Part shown: in pieces, positions 1 through 8,360 of the stretch
Position numbering within the stretch: the first letter of the stretch is position 1
Layout of the letters: each line of letters begins with the position of its first letter
Assembly (NCBI RefSeq): GCF_019711355.1
Contig: NZ_CP081297.1
Span: 124,001-188,000 of the forward strand
Source: Qipengyuania psychrotolerans
GTDB lineage: Bacteria > Pseudomonadota > Alphaproteobacteria > Sphingomonadales > Sphingomonadaceae
DNA: 64,000 nt
Direction of reading: 5' to 3'
Position numbers and translations under genes: made by a program
Notes under the pieces: model-generated
The model's database searches: none
Told to the model about the DNA's origin: nothing
What the model saw: only the letters and a program-made list of their open reading frames with translations

Positions 1-44
1 ACTGGCACCGGTTTGCCACACTGCATACAACCGGGATGAACGTT

Positions 45-59
45 CAAGCGAAGCGCTTG
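45..59. promoter_or_regulatory. Short inverted repeat upstream of the PilZ-HTH gene
   Basis: CAAGCG and CGCTTG flank a 3-base spacer, 41 bases before the GTG start of the PilZ-HTH gene. A perfect 6+6 palindrome in this position could be an operator for the HTH protein encoded next to it. It is short and could be chance. Confidence 0.25.
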
Positions 60-99
60 CATTGTAGCGCCCCCAAACAAAGCAAAGGCTTATTACCGC

Positions 100-786
100 G
101 TGATCGGGACGAAACCCAGGCAACCGGATGAATCTGACGGCACCCAGCGACAGCGAGGGCAACGGCTGGTCCTGCGTCTGCAAACCGGGGTAGGACAGTC
201 CGGCAAGGCGTTCGATGCTGAAATTCTCAACCTTTCTCCCAGTGGGATGCTGGTCAAGACCACCGCCAGGCTGTCGCTCGATGATCCGCTCCATGTCGTT
301 TTACCCAACACCGGCCCTGTCGCGGCAAAGGTCGTGTGGTTTGACGAACTGCTTTACGGATGCAGTTTCGCGGCTCCGCTGAGCGACGCGGACATTGAAG
401 CCGCGAATGCGGTGGCCCAAGGTTCGGAAGAAGGCCACGGCGTCGACAGCGAAACGCTTGGCGAACGTATCCGCAGGCTGCGCACCCGGCGCGGCCTACC
501 GATGCGGGCGCTCGCAGACGTGATCGGGGTGAGCAAGCCGACCTTGTGGAAATGGGAAAGCGATCAGGTAAGGCCGCGCCATGCCAAGATGCAGCGCCTT
601 GCGGTGGAACTTGGCGTATCGGAACTGGAGCTGGTGTACGGCGCGCCGAGCGACGGCGTCGAGGAGACGGGTGAACCAGGCTCGCTGGCAGACATTGTGC
701 GTCAGGCTCGCAAGATGATTGCCGAGGCTGCCGGAGTGGACGAAAGCAGCGTCGATGTTCGGATCGACTGGGGCGAGGCTGACTGA
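100..786 (+). CDS. PilZ domain - HTH (XRE) fusion protein
   Basis: Predicted c-di-GMP-responsive DNA-binding protein of 228 residues, starting at a GTG. Residues about 18-105 look like a PilZ domain: RLVLR at 22-26 fits the RxxxR element and NLSPSG at 44-49 fits (D/N)xSxxG, the two known c-di-GMP-binding signatures. Residues about 118-178 form an XRE/Cro-type helix-turn-helix, with a clear recognition region around VSKPTLWKWE. The two-domain architecture is visible; c-di-GMP binding and target genes are inferred. It converges on the Tad cluster with only 10 bases between stop codons, so it may report on or control the pilus genes. PilZ joined directly to an HTH domain is uncommon. Confidence 0.8.
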   Translation: MIGTKPRQPDESDGTQRQRGQRLVLRLQTGVGQSGKAFDAEILNLSPSGMLVKTTARLSLDDPLHVVLPNTGPVAAKVVWFDELLYGCSFAAPLSDADIEAANAVAQGSEEGHGVDSETLGERIRRLRTRRGLPMRALADVIGVSKPTLWKWESDQVRPRHAKMQRLAVELGVSELELVYGAPSDGVEETGEPGSLADIVRQARKMIAEAAGVDESSVDVRIDWGEAD

Positions 787-796
787 ACCTGCTTCG

Positions 797-1426
797 TTAC
801 TGGACGAGCATCAACCGGTCACGGATCGCATCATAACGCAGGTCAAGACCCGCGCGCCGAACCTGCTCGAGCGACATTCGCTCAAGATCCGGCAAGTTCT
901 TTGCCTTTTCCGCAGCACCAAGCCTTGTCAGCGCCGAGGCCAAATCTTCTCGTGCAACCTCGATCCGGGTTCCGTTCAACAGATACAGCGCAAGCTGCGT
1001 TTCGTCACCGCCCTGTAGCGCGATCGGCTTGCTGACCCGCAAACCGTCAGGCCCGGGGTTGAACGCGGGTTCCAGCGAATAGGACAGTGGGATGATGCCG
1101 CTGTCATTTGCCGCAGCGAAAGTGCTGCGCTCCGACATGGCAACAATCGGGCCTTGTTCGGATGCGCCATCATTCGGCAAAGCCTGTGCAGGAGTGCCCT
1201 CGACGATTTCAGCGCCTGCCTGCCGGGTGTGGCCAAACGCCGTTACCGTCTCGAGCGGAGTTGGCTTCAACGCAACGCGCAGCACCTCGCTTGAAACACG
1301 GTGTACTTCAGCTGTCACCAAAAAGTATCCGGTGAGCGCCATGGCTACTAAGGTGAAGGCCAGAACAAGGCCCTGTCGCGCCCTGGTAGGGAGCGATTGC
1401 GCCCCTATGATACGCAGTCTGCTCAT
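797..1426 (-). CDS. Membrane-anchored protein of unknown function, last gene of the tad operon
   Basis: I do not recognise a family for this 209-residue protein. Residues about 18-40 form one hydrophobic segment after a basic N-terminus, so it is probably anchored in the inner membrane with a large periplasmic part. Residues about 85-120 are low complexity. The C-terminal third (about 145-209) is charged and compact, ending RDRLMLVQ. Its ATG overlaps the cpaA stop as ATGA, so translation is probably coupled to the prepilin peptidase and it is the distal gene of the Tad operon. A role as an accessory pilus-assembly factor is inference from position only. Confidence 0.7.
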   Translation of the reverse strand: MSRLRIIGAQSLPTRARQGLVLAFTLVAMALTGYFLVTAEVHRVSSEVLRVALKPTPLETVTAFGHTRQAGAEIVEGTPAQALPNDGASEQGPIVAMSERSTFAAANDSGIIPLSYSLEPAFNPGPDGLRVSKPIALQGGDETQLALYLLNGTRIEVAREDLASALTRLGAAEKAKNLPDLERMSLEQVRRAGLDLRYDAIRDRLMLVQ

Positions 1427-1884
1427 AATACACCGAGTGATGCCAAGCCGACTGCACCAACGGCAATGGCCACTCCGTAAGGCAGTTTGGCGAAATCATC
1501 CTTGCGGCGTTTCATGCCCTTGATCATGCGCTTCAGAATGATCCAGAAGATCGCGAGGATGCCGCCGGACAGCACGATCGCGAGGGCAAGAGATGGCGCT
1601 TGCGAAAGCGGGAAAAACGTTGCGGAGGCTGCATAGAATTTACCATCTCCTGCTCCGAAGATGCCCAATATGAACATGAGATAGCCGATTGCGAATGCAA
1701 CCAGCGCATGCGCGGCATGCCATCCCAAATCTTCCCAGCCGCCGACCATGAATGCCAGCGTCAGACCCGCAATCGCCATCACGAGCGAAAGCAGGTTCGG
1801 CAGCTTGCGCCGCACGATATCGGAAACAGCGCCAATGGAAGACAGCGCGAGCAATACGCCAAAAGTGAGCGTCGTTATCGGCAT
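1423..1884 (-). CDS. cpaA: Prepilin peptidase CpaA/TadV
   Basis: Type IV prepilin peptidase (A24 aspartic protease family) of 153 residues, the short form typical of Tad systems, without the N-methylase domain. It would cleave the leader of the Flp pilin and the TadE-type pseudopilins in the inner membrane. The two expected catalytic aspartates are visible: D22 in SDIVRRKLPN and D80 in GAGDGK (GxGD motif). Several hydrophobic membrane segments surround them. It follows tadD by 9 bases and overlaps the next gene by ATGA. The strong motif match and operon position make the assignment secure. Confidence 0.93.
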   Translation of the reverse strand: MPITTLTFGVLLALSSIGAVSDIVRRKLPNLLSLVMAIAGLTLAFMVGGWEDLGWHAAHALVAFAIGYLMFILGIFGAGDGKFYAASATFFPLSQAPSLALAIVLSGGILAIFWIILKRMIKGMKRRKDDFAKLPYGVAIAVGAVGLASLGVL

Positions 1885-1893
1885 GACTGGGGC

Positions 1894-2724
1894 TTAGTCC
1901 GAAGCTTTGGTCGCAGGACGGTCGCGCAAGCTTACCCGCATTGGATAGTCTGCGGAAGCTGCGCGTTCAGGCTTGGTATCCTTGCCGATGCGCACCCTTA
2001 CCGGATAATTCGCCGACTGCTGAACGTGCAACTCTGCTGGGCGCTTTGATTGGTTAGTGAACAGCTGTGTCCCGCCGACCCTGACACGCATCGGTGCGGA
2101 AGTTGGCGCCTTGTCTACCTTGCCCATGGTCACACGTGAGTTTGTTTGCGGAGTTGCTGGCGTTGACGAGCCTAGCGCGACGCGCTGCGAACGGGCACCG
2201 CGTTCAAGCGTTATGCGGCGCTGCTGTCCGCCACTTGTGACAACGCGCTGTTCGCTCACCGGCTCGGGCCGGATCGCCTCTTCCGATTGCTGGAACTTCG
2301 CGAAGGCCTTGCTGGCTTCTTCGCGCTGGGCATTGAGGGTGCGCATGTCCTGAGCAAGCGGGCTATTGTAAAAACGCTCCAGGTTGGCGGCGAATTTCGG
2401 CTCGTGCGGGTCCAAGGTAACAGCGGCCTTGAAATACCGCTCTGCCAGATCACCGCGTCCAAGGCGCGCAAATGCCACGGCAAGACCGTTCGCCGCCTGC
2501 GGGGCGGTTTCGCGGTTGAGCGCGGCCCGCTGGAAAGCCGGGATCGCATTGCCGATATTGCCATCGGCGAGCATGCGGCGACCCTCTTCGAGATCCGCTT
2601 CCCCGAAAACAGGTTGCGCGCTGCGTGAATGATTACCGAAGTCAAACGCTCCGATGAAGCTCTGGCAACCGGAAAGCGGCATCATGACCGCCAAAGCGGC
2701 AAGTGTTGCAGGTACCTTCTTCAT
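1894..2724 (-). CDS. tadD: TadD-like TPR lipoprotein
   Basis: Tad pilus accessory lipoprotein of 276 residues. The N-terminus is a lipoprotein signal with lipobox LSGC, giving lipidation at C20. Residues about 50-140 contain tetratricopeptide-like helices (AIPAFQRAALN, AERYFKAAVTLDPHEP). The C-terminal 120 residues are basic and low complexity, with repeated PMRVRVGG / PVRVRIGK / PMRVSLRD segments about 30 residues apart. TadD proteins are thought to help secretin assembly or localisation. It lies one base downstream of tadC. The basic repeated tail is not part of the classical TadD description. Confidence 0.85.
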   Translation of the reverse strand: MKKVPATLAALAVMMPLSGCQSFIGAFDFGNHSRSAQPVFGEADLEEGRRMLADGNIGNAIPAFQRAALNRETAPQAANGLAVAFARLGRGDLAERYFKAAVTLDPHEPKFAANLERFYNSPLAQDMRTLNAQREEASKAFAKFQQSEEAIRPEPVSEQRVVTSGGQQRRITLERGARSQRVALGSSTPATPQTNSRVTMGKVDKAPTSAPMRVRVGGTQLFTNQSKRPAELHVQQSANYPVRVRIGKDTKPERAASADYPMRVSLRDRPATKASD

Positions 2725-2725
2725 C

Positions 2726-3700
2726 TTATCCTCCTCCAGCCAAACCTGGCGCTACGTCGCGAATGAATCCTATCGCGGCCGGCAGTATCAAGACCCCGAT
2801 CATTGTCGGCAACATGCAGGCAACCAGCGGAATCGATATCAAAACCGGGATCCGGTGGGCTTTCTCTTCTGCTCGCATTCGCCGCGCTTCGCGCATTTCG
2901 TTGGCGTAGACGCGAAGCGTGTCGGAGATACTCGTGCCAAGCTTGTCCGACTGGATCAGCAAAGTGGCAAACGATCGAATTTCATCCACGCCCGACAGAT
3001 CTGCTAGATTCCGCAAGGCCATTTCGCGCGACGCACCTGCACGGGTCATCAGGCCCGTTTCGATCAACATTTCCGCGATCAGCGGATGCGAGTTCAGCAT
3101 CTCGCGGCCCACACGGTCAAGCGAGGCTTCAAGCCCCAAGCCGGCCTCTACACATACCAGGACCAAGTCCAGCACATCCGGGAAGCCATTGATAATCTCT
3201 GTCTTCCGCCGATCCGCCTTGGCGCGAATATAAAGGTTCGGGAAGTAAAGGCCGAGTACCGCCAAGATTGAGCAGTACAGGTATATCATCAGAGGTTCAG
3301 GCGGGTCGGGATTGAAGGAGACCATTGCCAGGTAGATACCTGGCAGGACGAAGACCAACGTCAGCCGAACCAGGGTGTATATCCGGGCTGCGCTCTTGCC
3401 TCGATACCCTGCCATCCTGAGGCTTTTTTCAAGCTTCAGGTTGTTTGAGTCGGAGAGATTTAGGCCGGTATCCTCGATCCTTTGAGCAATCTGGGACCAT
3501 CTGCTTTGCTGCTCATCCCGGACAAGCCCACGGGCGCCTGGCGTAACAGCTTTGCTTTCGAAACGCGCAATCTGACGCGAAGCACGGCGCCTGGCCTCCA
3601 GGCCATTCACGACGATTATGATCCCGCCCACAACGACTGCGAACAGGAAGATCAAAACGAGAGATCTGATGACCGGACTGGATGCTGCGAGTTCGATCAT
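2726..3700 (-). CDS. tadC: Tad inner-membrane platform protein TadC
   Basis: Type II secretion F-domain (T2SSF) protein of 324 residues, one of the paired GspF/PilC-like inner-membrane platform proteins of the Tad machine. A hydrophobic segment lies near the N-terminus (about 12-33), two more around residues 105-155, and a C-terminal one at about 285-312. The T2SSF core is around 165-290 and contains GFPDVLDLVLVCVEAGLGLE and SDKLGTSISDTLRVYA, both characteristic of the family. It sits directly after tadB with a one-base gap. It should work with TadB and the CpaF ATPase in pilin extrusion. Confidence 0.92.
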   Translation of the reverse strand: MIELAASSPVIRSLVLIFLFAVVVGGIIIVVNGLEARRRASRQIARFESKAVTPGARGLVRDEQQSRWSQIAQRIEDTGLNLSDSNNLKLEKSLRMAGYRGKSAARIYTLVRLTLVFVLPGIYLAMVSFNPDPPEPLMIYLYCSILAVLGLYFPNLYIRAKADRRKTEIINGFPDVLDLVLVCVEAGLGLEASLDRVGREMLNSHPLIAEMLIETGLMTRAGASREMALRNLADLSGVDEIRSFATLLIQSDKLGTSISDTLRVYANEMREARRMRAEEKAHRIPVLISIPLVACMLPTMIGVLILPAAIGFIRDVAPGLAGGG

Positions 3701-3701
3701 A

Positions 3702-4703
3702 CTAGACTTTCAAGTCCGTCAGTTTGCGGATGGAAATCAGGCCGATCACGTAGAGAACCAGCAGAAAAATGGAGATGGCGATGAACATGGGGTCGTCCGC
3801 CACGTTGAGATAAAATTTGGGCGAGCTGAGAAACCCGCCGACGAAAGTCAGCACAGGAAGCAAGGTCAACATCCAGCCAGTCATGCGCCCTTCCGAGCTG
3901 AGCGCCCGCACCTTCATGTAGAGTGATGCGCGATCACGGATGACAGATGACAGATTTTCAAGGATTTCTGCGAGATTACCGCCGGTCTCCGCCTGGACAG
4001 AGAGTGAGACGACGAACATTCGCATATCTTCGAGTTGCCACCGATCGGCCATTGCTTCCAGCGCATCTTTCAGATCGGCACCGTATGTGATCTCGTCGCT
4101 CACCAATCCGAATTCGGAGCCGATCGGATCTTCCATTTCCTGGGTGAGCAGATCGATCGCCGATGCGACCGGGTGGCCAGAACGTAGCGCGCGGACGAAG
4201 ATATCGAGCGCCACGGGGAACTGCTTTTCCATCGCTTTGCGCCGACCGGCTGCAAGGCGGCGTAGTGCCAGATATGGCAGCATAACACCGGCAGCGAGAG
4301 CGAAGATGAGGCACAATTGCAGGGTGCCAAAGCCAAGGTCGGATCCGGAACCAAGAGCAATTCCGATTGCAATCACAAAGAGAAGCGCCGTGCCGACGAC
4401 CATTGCAGTCACGACCTGCGAAATGCTCCAGCTTATGCCCGAAGCATAGACGCTGGCTTCGAACGTCACCACGAAGTTGCGCAGGAAGCCAGGCATCCCG
4501 GAATGTTCGCGCGGACGGTTTTTGAGCAGTTCGCCGTAGAGCTCTTCTCGCGAAGCTCCGCCTTGGATCAGCGACATGCGACGGTTGGTAGCTACTATGT
4601 GAGCTCGTTTTGCAGCCGCGATCCGGCCGACGGTCTGAAACAGCAGGAAGGCAGCTGCAAAGATCGCCAGCAAGAAACCGATCCGGATGATCTCGGTGGT
4701 CAT
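3702..4703 (-). CDS. tadB: Tad inner-membrane platform protein TadB
   Basis: T2SSF-domain protein of 333 residues, the partner of TadC. Membrane segments are visible near residues 5-28, 95-150 and 275-325. The cytoplasmic T2SSF core includes QFPVALDIFVRALRSGHPV and VQAETGGNLAEILENLSSVI, standard for TadB. The start codon overlaps the cpaF stop by one base, so translation is probably coupled. It forms the membrane platform on which the CpaF hexamer acts. Confidence 0.93.
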   Translation of the reverse strand: MTTEIIRIGFLLAIFAAAFLLFQTVGRIAAAKRAHIVATNRRMSLIQGGASREELYGELLKNRPREHSGMPGFLRNFVVTFEASVYASGISWSISQVVTAMVVGTALLFVIAIGIALGSGSDLGFGTLQLCLIFALAAGVMLPYLALRRLAAGRRKAMEKQFPVALDIFVRALRSGHPVASAIDLLTQEMEDPIGSEFGLVSDEITYGADLKDALEAMADRWQLEDMRMFVVSLSVQAETGGNLAEILENLSSVIRDRASLYMKVRALSSEGRMTGWMLTLLPVLTFVGGFLSSPKFYLNVADDPMFIAISIFLLVLYVIGLISIRKLTDLKV

Positions 4704-6094
4704 CAGCCCAGCTTCACGTCTGGACGGAACAATTCTGCGGGCAGGCTGATGCCATGGGCCTCCGCTTCATCGAGGAATTTCGGTCGAATGCCGGTGGCTT
4801 CAAAATGCCCCTGCACTGCTCCATCGTCCGCACGGCCAGTCATTTTGTAGCGGAAGATTTCCTGCATCGTAACCGTTTCGCCTTCCATGCCGGTCAGTTC
4901 GGACAGGCTCTTGATCTTGCGGCGGCCGTCAGAAAGCCGGCCGACCTGCACGACCACATTGATCGCTGCCGCAATCTGGGCGCGGGATGATTTCGACGTG
5001 ATATCGATCCCGCTCATGCCGATCATTTGTTCGACACGGCTGAGAGCATCACGCGCGGTATTGGCATGCACAGTGGTCATTGAACCGTCATGGCCGGTAT
5101 TCATGGCTTGCAGCATATCGAATGCTTCACCGGCACGAACTTCGCCGACAATGATGCGGTCTGGCCGCATACGCAGGGCGTTCTTCACAAGGTCGCGCTG
5201 CGTTACCTCACCTTTACCCTCAATGTTCGGAGGGCGAGTCTCGAGCCTCGCAACGTGATCCTGCTGGAGCTGAAGTTCAGCGGAATCCTCGATCGTGACG
5301 ATGCGTTCGCCTTCGTCGATGTAGGACGACATGGCATTCAGCAGGGTCGTTTTACCCGAGCCCGTACCACCAGAGATCAGCACGTTTCGCCGGGAGCGAA
5401 CAATAGCTTCCAGGACCGGGGCCATCTGCTCTGGCACGCTGCCCAACTCGATCATCTTGGCTACGCTAATGGGCTTCTTGGCGAACTTACGGATCGAAAC
5501 GAGTGAGCCGTCAATCGCAAGCGGAGCCACGATTGCGTTTACGCGCGAGCCGTCGGCCAGGCGCGCATCCACGAAAGGAGAGCTTTCATCAACGCGGCGG
5601 CCAACGGCGCTAACGATCTTCTGGATCACGCGCATCAGGTGTTTTTCGTCCTGGAAACGCGTCGGTACACGCTCCAGCATACCGCGCTTCTCAACGAAGA
5701 CCGTGTCCGGACCGTTTACGAGAATATCGGTGATCGTATCGTCCGCGAGGAGGGGCTCCAACGGTCCGAGCCCGAGCAATTCATCGACGAGTTCCTGAAC
5801 CAGTTTCTCCCGCTCTTCGCGGTTGAGCGGTTCATCGAAATCGGCAAGCAGTTCCGGAAGCATGGCAGAGATCTGTGATTTGATCTGCTCGACTGGAGCT
5901 TGATCAAGCATCGCAAGATTGAGGCGATCGAGCAGGCGGCGATGGATCGCAAGCTTGAGAGCGAGCATTTTTTCGGTGCGTTCATCCTTGCGCCCGAAAA
6001 GTATGCGCTCTTCTTCCTCGGCCGAAATCGCATCGATGGCGTTTTCAGATCCAGTGTTATGATGAGCGGGTTCGTCGACCTTGATTTTCCACAT
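4703..6094 (-). CDS. cpaF: Tad pilus assembly ATPase CpaF/TadA
   Basis: Secretion ATPase of the GspE/VirB11 superfamily, 463 residues from the ATG at 6094 (MWKIKVDE). This start sits one base after the cpaE stop; the frame is open further upstream but would run into cpaE. The Walker A box GGTGSGKT is at about 242-249, the Walker B region [11 protein letters not shown] at about 313-323, and the His box [12 protein letters not shown] at about 334-345. It hydrolyses ATP to drive pilin polymerisation and, in Tad systems, retraction, on the cytoplasmic face of the TadB/TadC platform. All motifs are intact. Confidence 0.96.
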   Translation of the reverse strand: MWKIKVDEPAHHNTGSENAIDAISAEEEERILFGRKDERTEKMLALKLAIHRRLLDRLNLAMLDQAPVEQIKSQISAMLPELLADFDEPLNREEREKLVQELVDELLGLGPLEPLLADDTITDILVNGPDTVFVEKRGMLERVPTRFQDEKHLMRVIQKIVSAVGRRVDESSPFVDARLADGSRVNAIVAPLAIDGSLVSIRKFAKKPISVAKMIELGSVPEQMAPVLEAIVRSRRNVLISGGTGSGKTTLLNAMSSYIDEGERIVTIEDSAELQLQQDHVARLETRPPNIEGKGEVTQRDLVKNALRMRPDRIIVGEVRAGEAFDMLQAMNTGHDGSMTTVHANTARDALSRVEQMIGMSGIDITSKSSRAQIAAAINVVVQVGRLSDGRRKIKSLSELTGMEGETVTMQEIFRYKMTGRADDGAVQGHFEATGIRPKFLDEAEAHGISLPAELFRPDVKLG

Positions 6095-6095
6095 G

Positions 6096-7271
6096 TCAGA
6101 CGTCCTTCTCGATCTTTTGCGAAACGCTGCTAGCCAGTTCGGCAAACTGCTTGGCGAGGCGTGATCTCTTCTGCAAACTCGATACGTGGCGGCCCTGCAA
6201 CTGAGCTTCATCGATCAAGGCTGGATCGCTGTCGAGGATCTGTTCAACCTCGTGATTCAGGACTTCTTCCATCTGCGAAACGTCTGACCGCTTGAAGAGG
6301 CCGCCTTCAGTCTTGTTCAGGACAATAGAGATTGAATTGCGATCGCGTCCCAGCATCTGGAGCAGCGAGAGCTTGCGTTTCACATGCCGCAATGCGGAAA
6401 TCCGGCCAACTCCGACCAGAACCACGACATCAGCGGAAAGCAGGATCGGCATCGCCCAGTTCGTAAGTGTGGACGGCATGTCGAGTACTACACAGCTGTA
6501 ACGCTTGCGGGTTTCAGTGATGATCCGATTGATCGTTTCCGCAGGTACGCTTTCAATCGGTTCGATATCCTCCGGCGCAGCCAGCAGATCGACATCGCCT
6601 TCGCATTGGATGGCGACAGAGCGGATCATGTCATCATCGATACGTCCGATCGCATCGAACAGGTGGTTTATGGCCGTCCGGGGGCGCACGTCGAGGTAGG
6701 CTGCCGCATCACCGCTTTGCAGGGATAGGTCCATGAGCGCTGTTCGCCCGCCTTGCTCCATATGAGCACTGAGCAGTGGCGCAAGCTGGGTCGCGACAGT
6801 TGTCGCACCGGTTCCTCCGGCAGTCCCAAGCACGGCGACAACCGGCGCAAGTTTTACAGGTGACGGAGCAGGTGCTGATGAACGCGCGACGTCAATAATC
6901 GCCGCAACCAGCTCTTCGCTCGAAAAGGGCAGTTCCAGGACATCGCTCACACCTTTGCGAAGGAGCGAGCGGACCATGGAAACGGGGGCTGCCGCCAGGC
7001 CCGCGATTACCGGCATATCAGGCCGCATCGAGCGTAGCATTTCCAACCGAGCTAGCGACGCCGGGTTTGCAGAATCGATTTCCACCACGGCGATTGAAGC
7101 TTGTCTGACAGCCGTTTCGGGCAGGGCATCTGTCGGCTCGATGCGGTGCATTACAACCGTGTCTTCAAGGATTGTCACATTGCCCAGTGCCGCATCACGC
7201 GCGAACACGTGCACGCCGTCGGGAAGGGTCATACCATTGTCCGTTTCATAGATGTCTGAGAAATCGGTCAT
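6096..7271 (-). CDS. cpaE: Tad localisation protein CpaE/TadZ, degenerate P-loop
   Basis: ParA/MinD-superfamily protein of 391 residues, with an atypical receiver-like N-terminal domain (about 18-130) and a MinD-like domain from about 142. I chose the ATG at 7271 because GAGGGC lies just upstream and it starts 7 bases after the preceding stop; the frame stays open to 7304. The P-loop reads AGGTGATT at 151-158, where active ParA proteins have KGGxGKTT, so both signature lysines are replaced. That fits TadZ/CpaE proteins that act as polar localisation scaffolds rather than active ATPases. It should recruit CpaF and the secretin to the pole. Confidence 0.92.
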   Translation of the reverse strand: MTDFSDIYETDNGMTLPDGVHVFARDAALGNVTILEDTVVMHRIEPTDALPETAVRQASIAVVEIDSANPASLARLEMLRSMRPDMPVIAGLAAAPVSMVRSLLRKGVSDVLELPFSSEELVAAIIDVARSSAPAPSPVKLAPVVAVLGTAGGTGATTVATQLAPLLSAHMEQGGRTALMDLSLQSGDAAAYLDVRPRTAINHLFDAIGRIDDDMIRSVAIQCEGDVDLLAAPEDIEPIESVPAETINRIITETRKRYSCVVLDMPSTLTNWAMPILLSADVVVLVGVGRISALRHVKRKLSLLQMLGRDRNSISIVLNKTEGGLFKRSDVSQMEEVLNHEVEQILDSDPALIDEAQLQGRHVSSLQKRSRLAKQFAELASSVSQKIEKDV

Positions 7272-7278
7272 CAGGCCC

Positions 7279-7869
7279 TCAGTTCGCAAAAGATCCGACG
7301 CCATCTTCGGCAGTCAGTGAATAAGTGAAGTTCGGCAAATTTACCGTACCGAATATGAGGCTCGTCAGGGGCTCGTAGGTCATGTTGACAAGCCTGACAG
7401 TCACGATTGGGGCGACATCGGGACCATTGGGGTCTCCGGCATAGCCAAGGCCGGACCACTCATATTCGATGCTAACGTCTGCAGGCTCGATTTCGGATTT
7501 GATATCCTGCATCCTGGTGACGATGGCGCTGAACGCTGCGCCGTCGTATCCCCACTGCGAACAGCCATTTGAATCGCATGTGACTTTCGGGAAGGAGCTT
7601 TGCGGCACGATAGTGCCCTGTTCGATTCCGCCGTCAGTGGCGAAACTGTACGTTCTTAGCGTTGTCGGAACCAGGTCTGTCGCGACCGCCCACCGAGCGC
7701 CGATCTGGACGGCCTTTTCACCGCGATTGATCTGCCACGCGTAGAACCCGACGTCGAGAATCCCGATGAGAAAGAGCAGCATGATCGGAAGGACCAATGC
7801 GAACTCGGCCGCACTGGCTCCGCGATCATCGCGCAAAAAGCGAGCGAGAGAGGCAGGGTTGGACATCAT
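7279..7869 (-). CDS. tadE: TadE/TadG-like pseudopilin
   Basis: Minor pseudopilin of 196 residues. The N-terminus has the class IV leader arrangement: basic RFLRDDRGASAAEFALVLP, with a likely prepilin cleavage before the AEFALVLP segment, then a hydrophobic stretch. The rest is a periplasmic domain. The start is the first of two adjacent ATGs (7869, 7866), overlapping the upstream stop by ATGA. The frame is open further upstream but lies inside the preceding gene. It should be processed by CpaA and form part of the pilus base or tip. Confidence 0.85.
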   Translation of the reverse strand: MMSNPASLARFLRDDRGASAAEFALVLPIMLLFLIGILDVGFYAWQINRGEKAVQIGARWAVATDLVPTTLRTYSFATDGGIEQGTIVPQSSFPKVTCDSNGCSQWGYDGAAFSAIVTRMQDIKSEIEPADVSIEYEWSGLGYAGDPNGPDVAPIVTVRLVNMTYEPLTSLIFGTVNLPNFTYSLTAEDGVGSFAN

Positions 7870-8360
7870 ATTCCATTCACCACAGCTTGGGCTGTCGATC
7901 GCACCTGGTAGGTCCCGTCGATGAGACCCAGCGTCCCGAAGAGCGACGGATAGTCTGCCGCAGCGCTCACCGTCACGACCGGCGCGCCAGCGGAGTTGCC
8001 CTTGAAAATACCGGCATTCGCGAAGCTGGCATTGCAGGTGTGGGTCACCGTAATGAGAGTCTCGTCCCAATTGGAGATGCGCGGGGTAGTGCCCTGCAAG
8101 GTGCCCGTCCGGGTGACTGATTTTACTGCAGTGACCGCTCCAGCAGAGGCTGTGCCGCCGCAAGGGAAATCCGCGAAAGGTCGTCTCCCGGCATAACGCG
8201 CACCCTCGCGCACCGCCTGAATGACCTTCTGTTCCGTATAGAAATAGTGGGCAGCCTCGAAGCCGCCAAACATCAGCAACATGAGAAGCGGAAGCACCAA
8301 GGCCATTTCGGCCGCTGCAGCCCCGTCATTACGGATAATAAAGGCGCGCAATTTCGTCAT
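7866..8360 (-). CDS. tadE: TadE-family pseudopilin
   Basis: Small TadE-like protein of 164 residues. RNDGAAAAEMALVLPLLMLLM near the N-terminus is the TadE signature: a prepilin-type cleavage region with the conserved glutamate, followed by the transmembrane helix. GARYAGRRP and the following periplasmic segment are typical of TadE. It overlaps both neighbours by ATGA, so the three pseudopilins (TadG-like, TadE, TadE-like) are translated as a tightly coupled block. Confidence 0.9.
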   Translation of the reverse strand: MTKLRAFIIRNDGAAAAEMALVLPLLMLLMFGGFEAAHYFYTEQKVIQAVREGARYAGRRPFADFPCGGTASAGAVTAVKSVTRTGTLQGTTPRISNWDETLITVTHTCNASFANAGIFKGNSAGAPVVTVSAAADYPSLFGTLGLIDGTYQVRSTAQAVVNGI

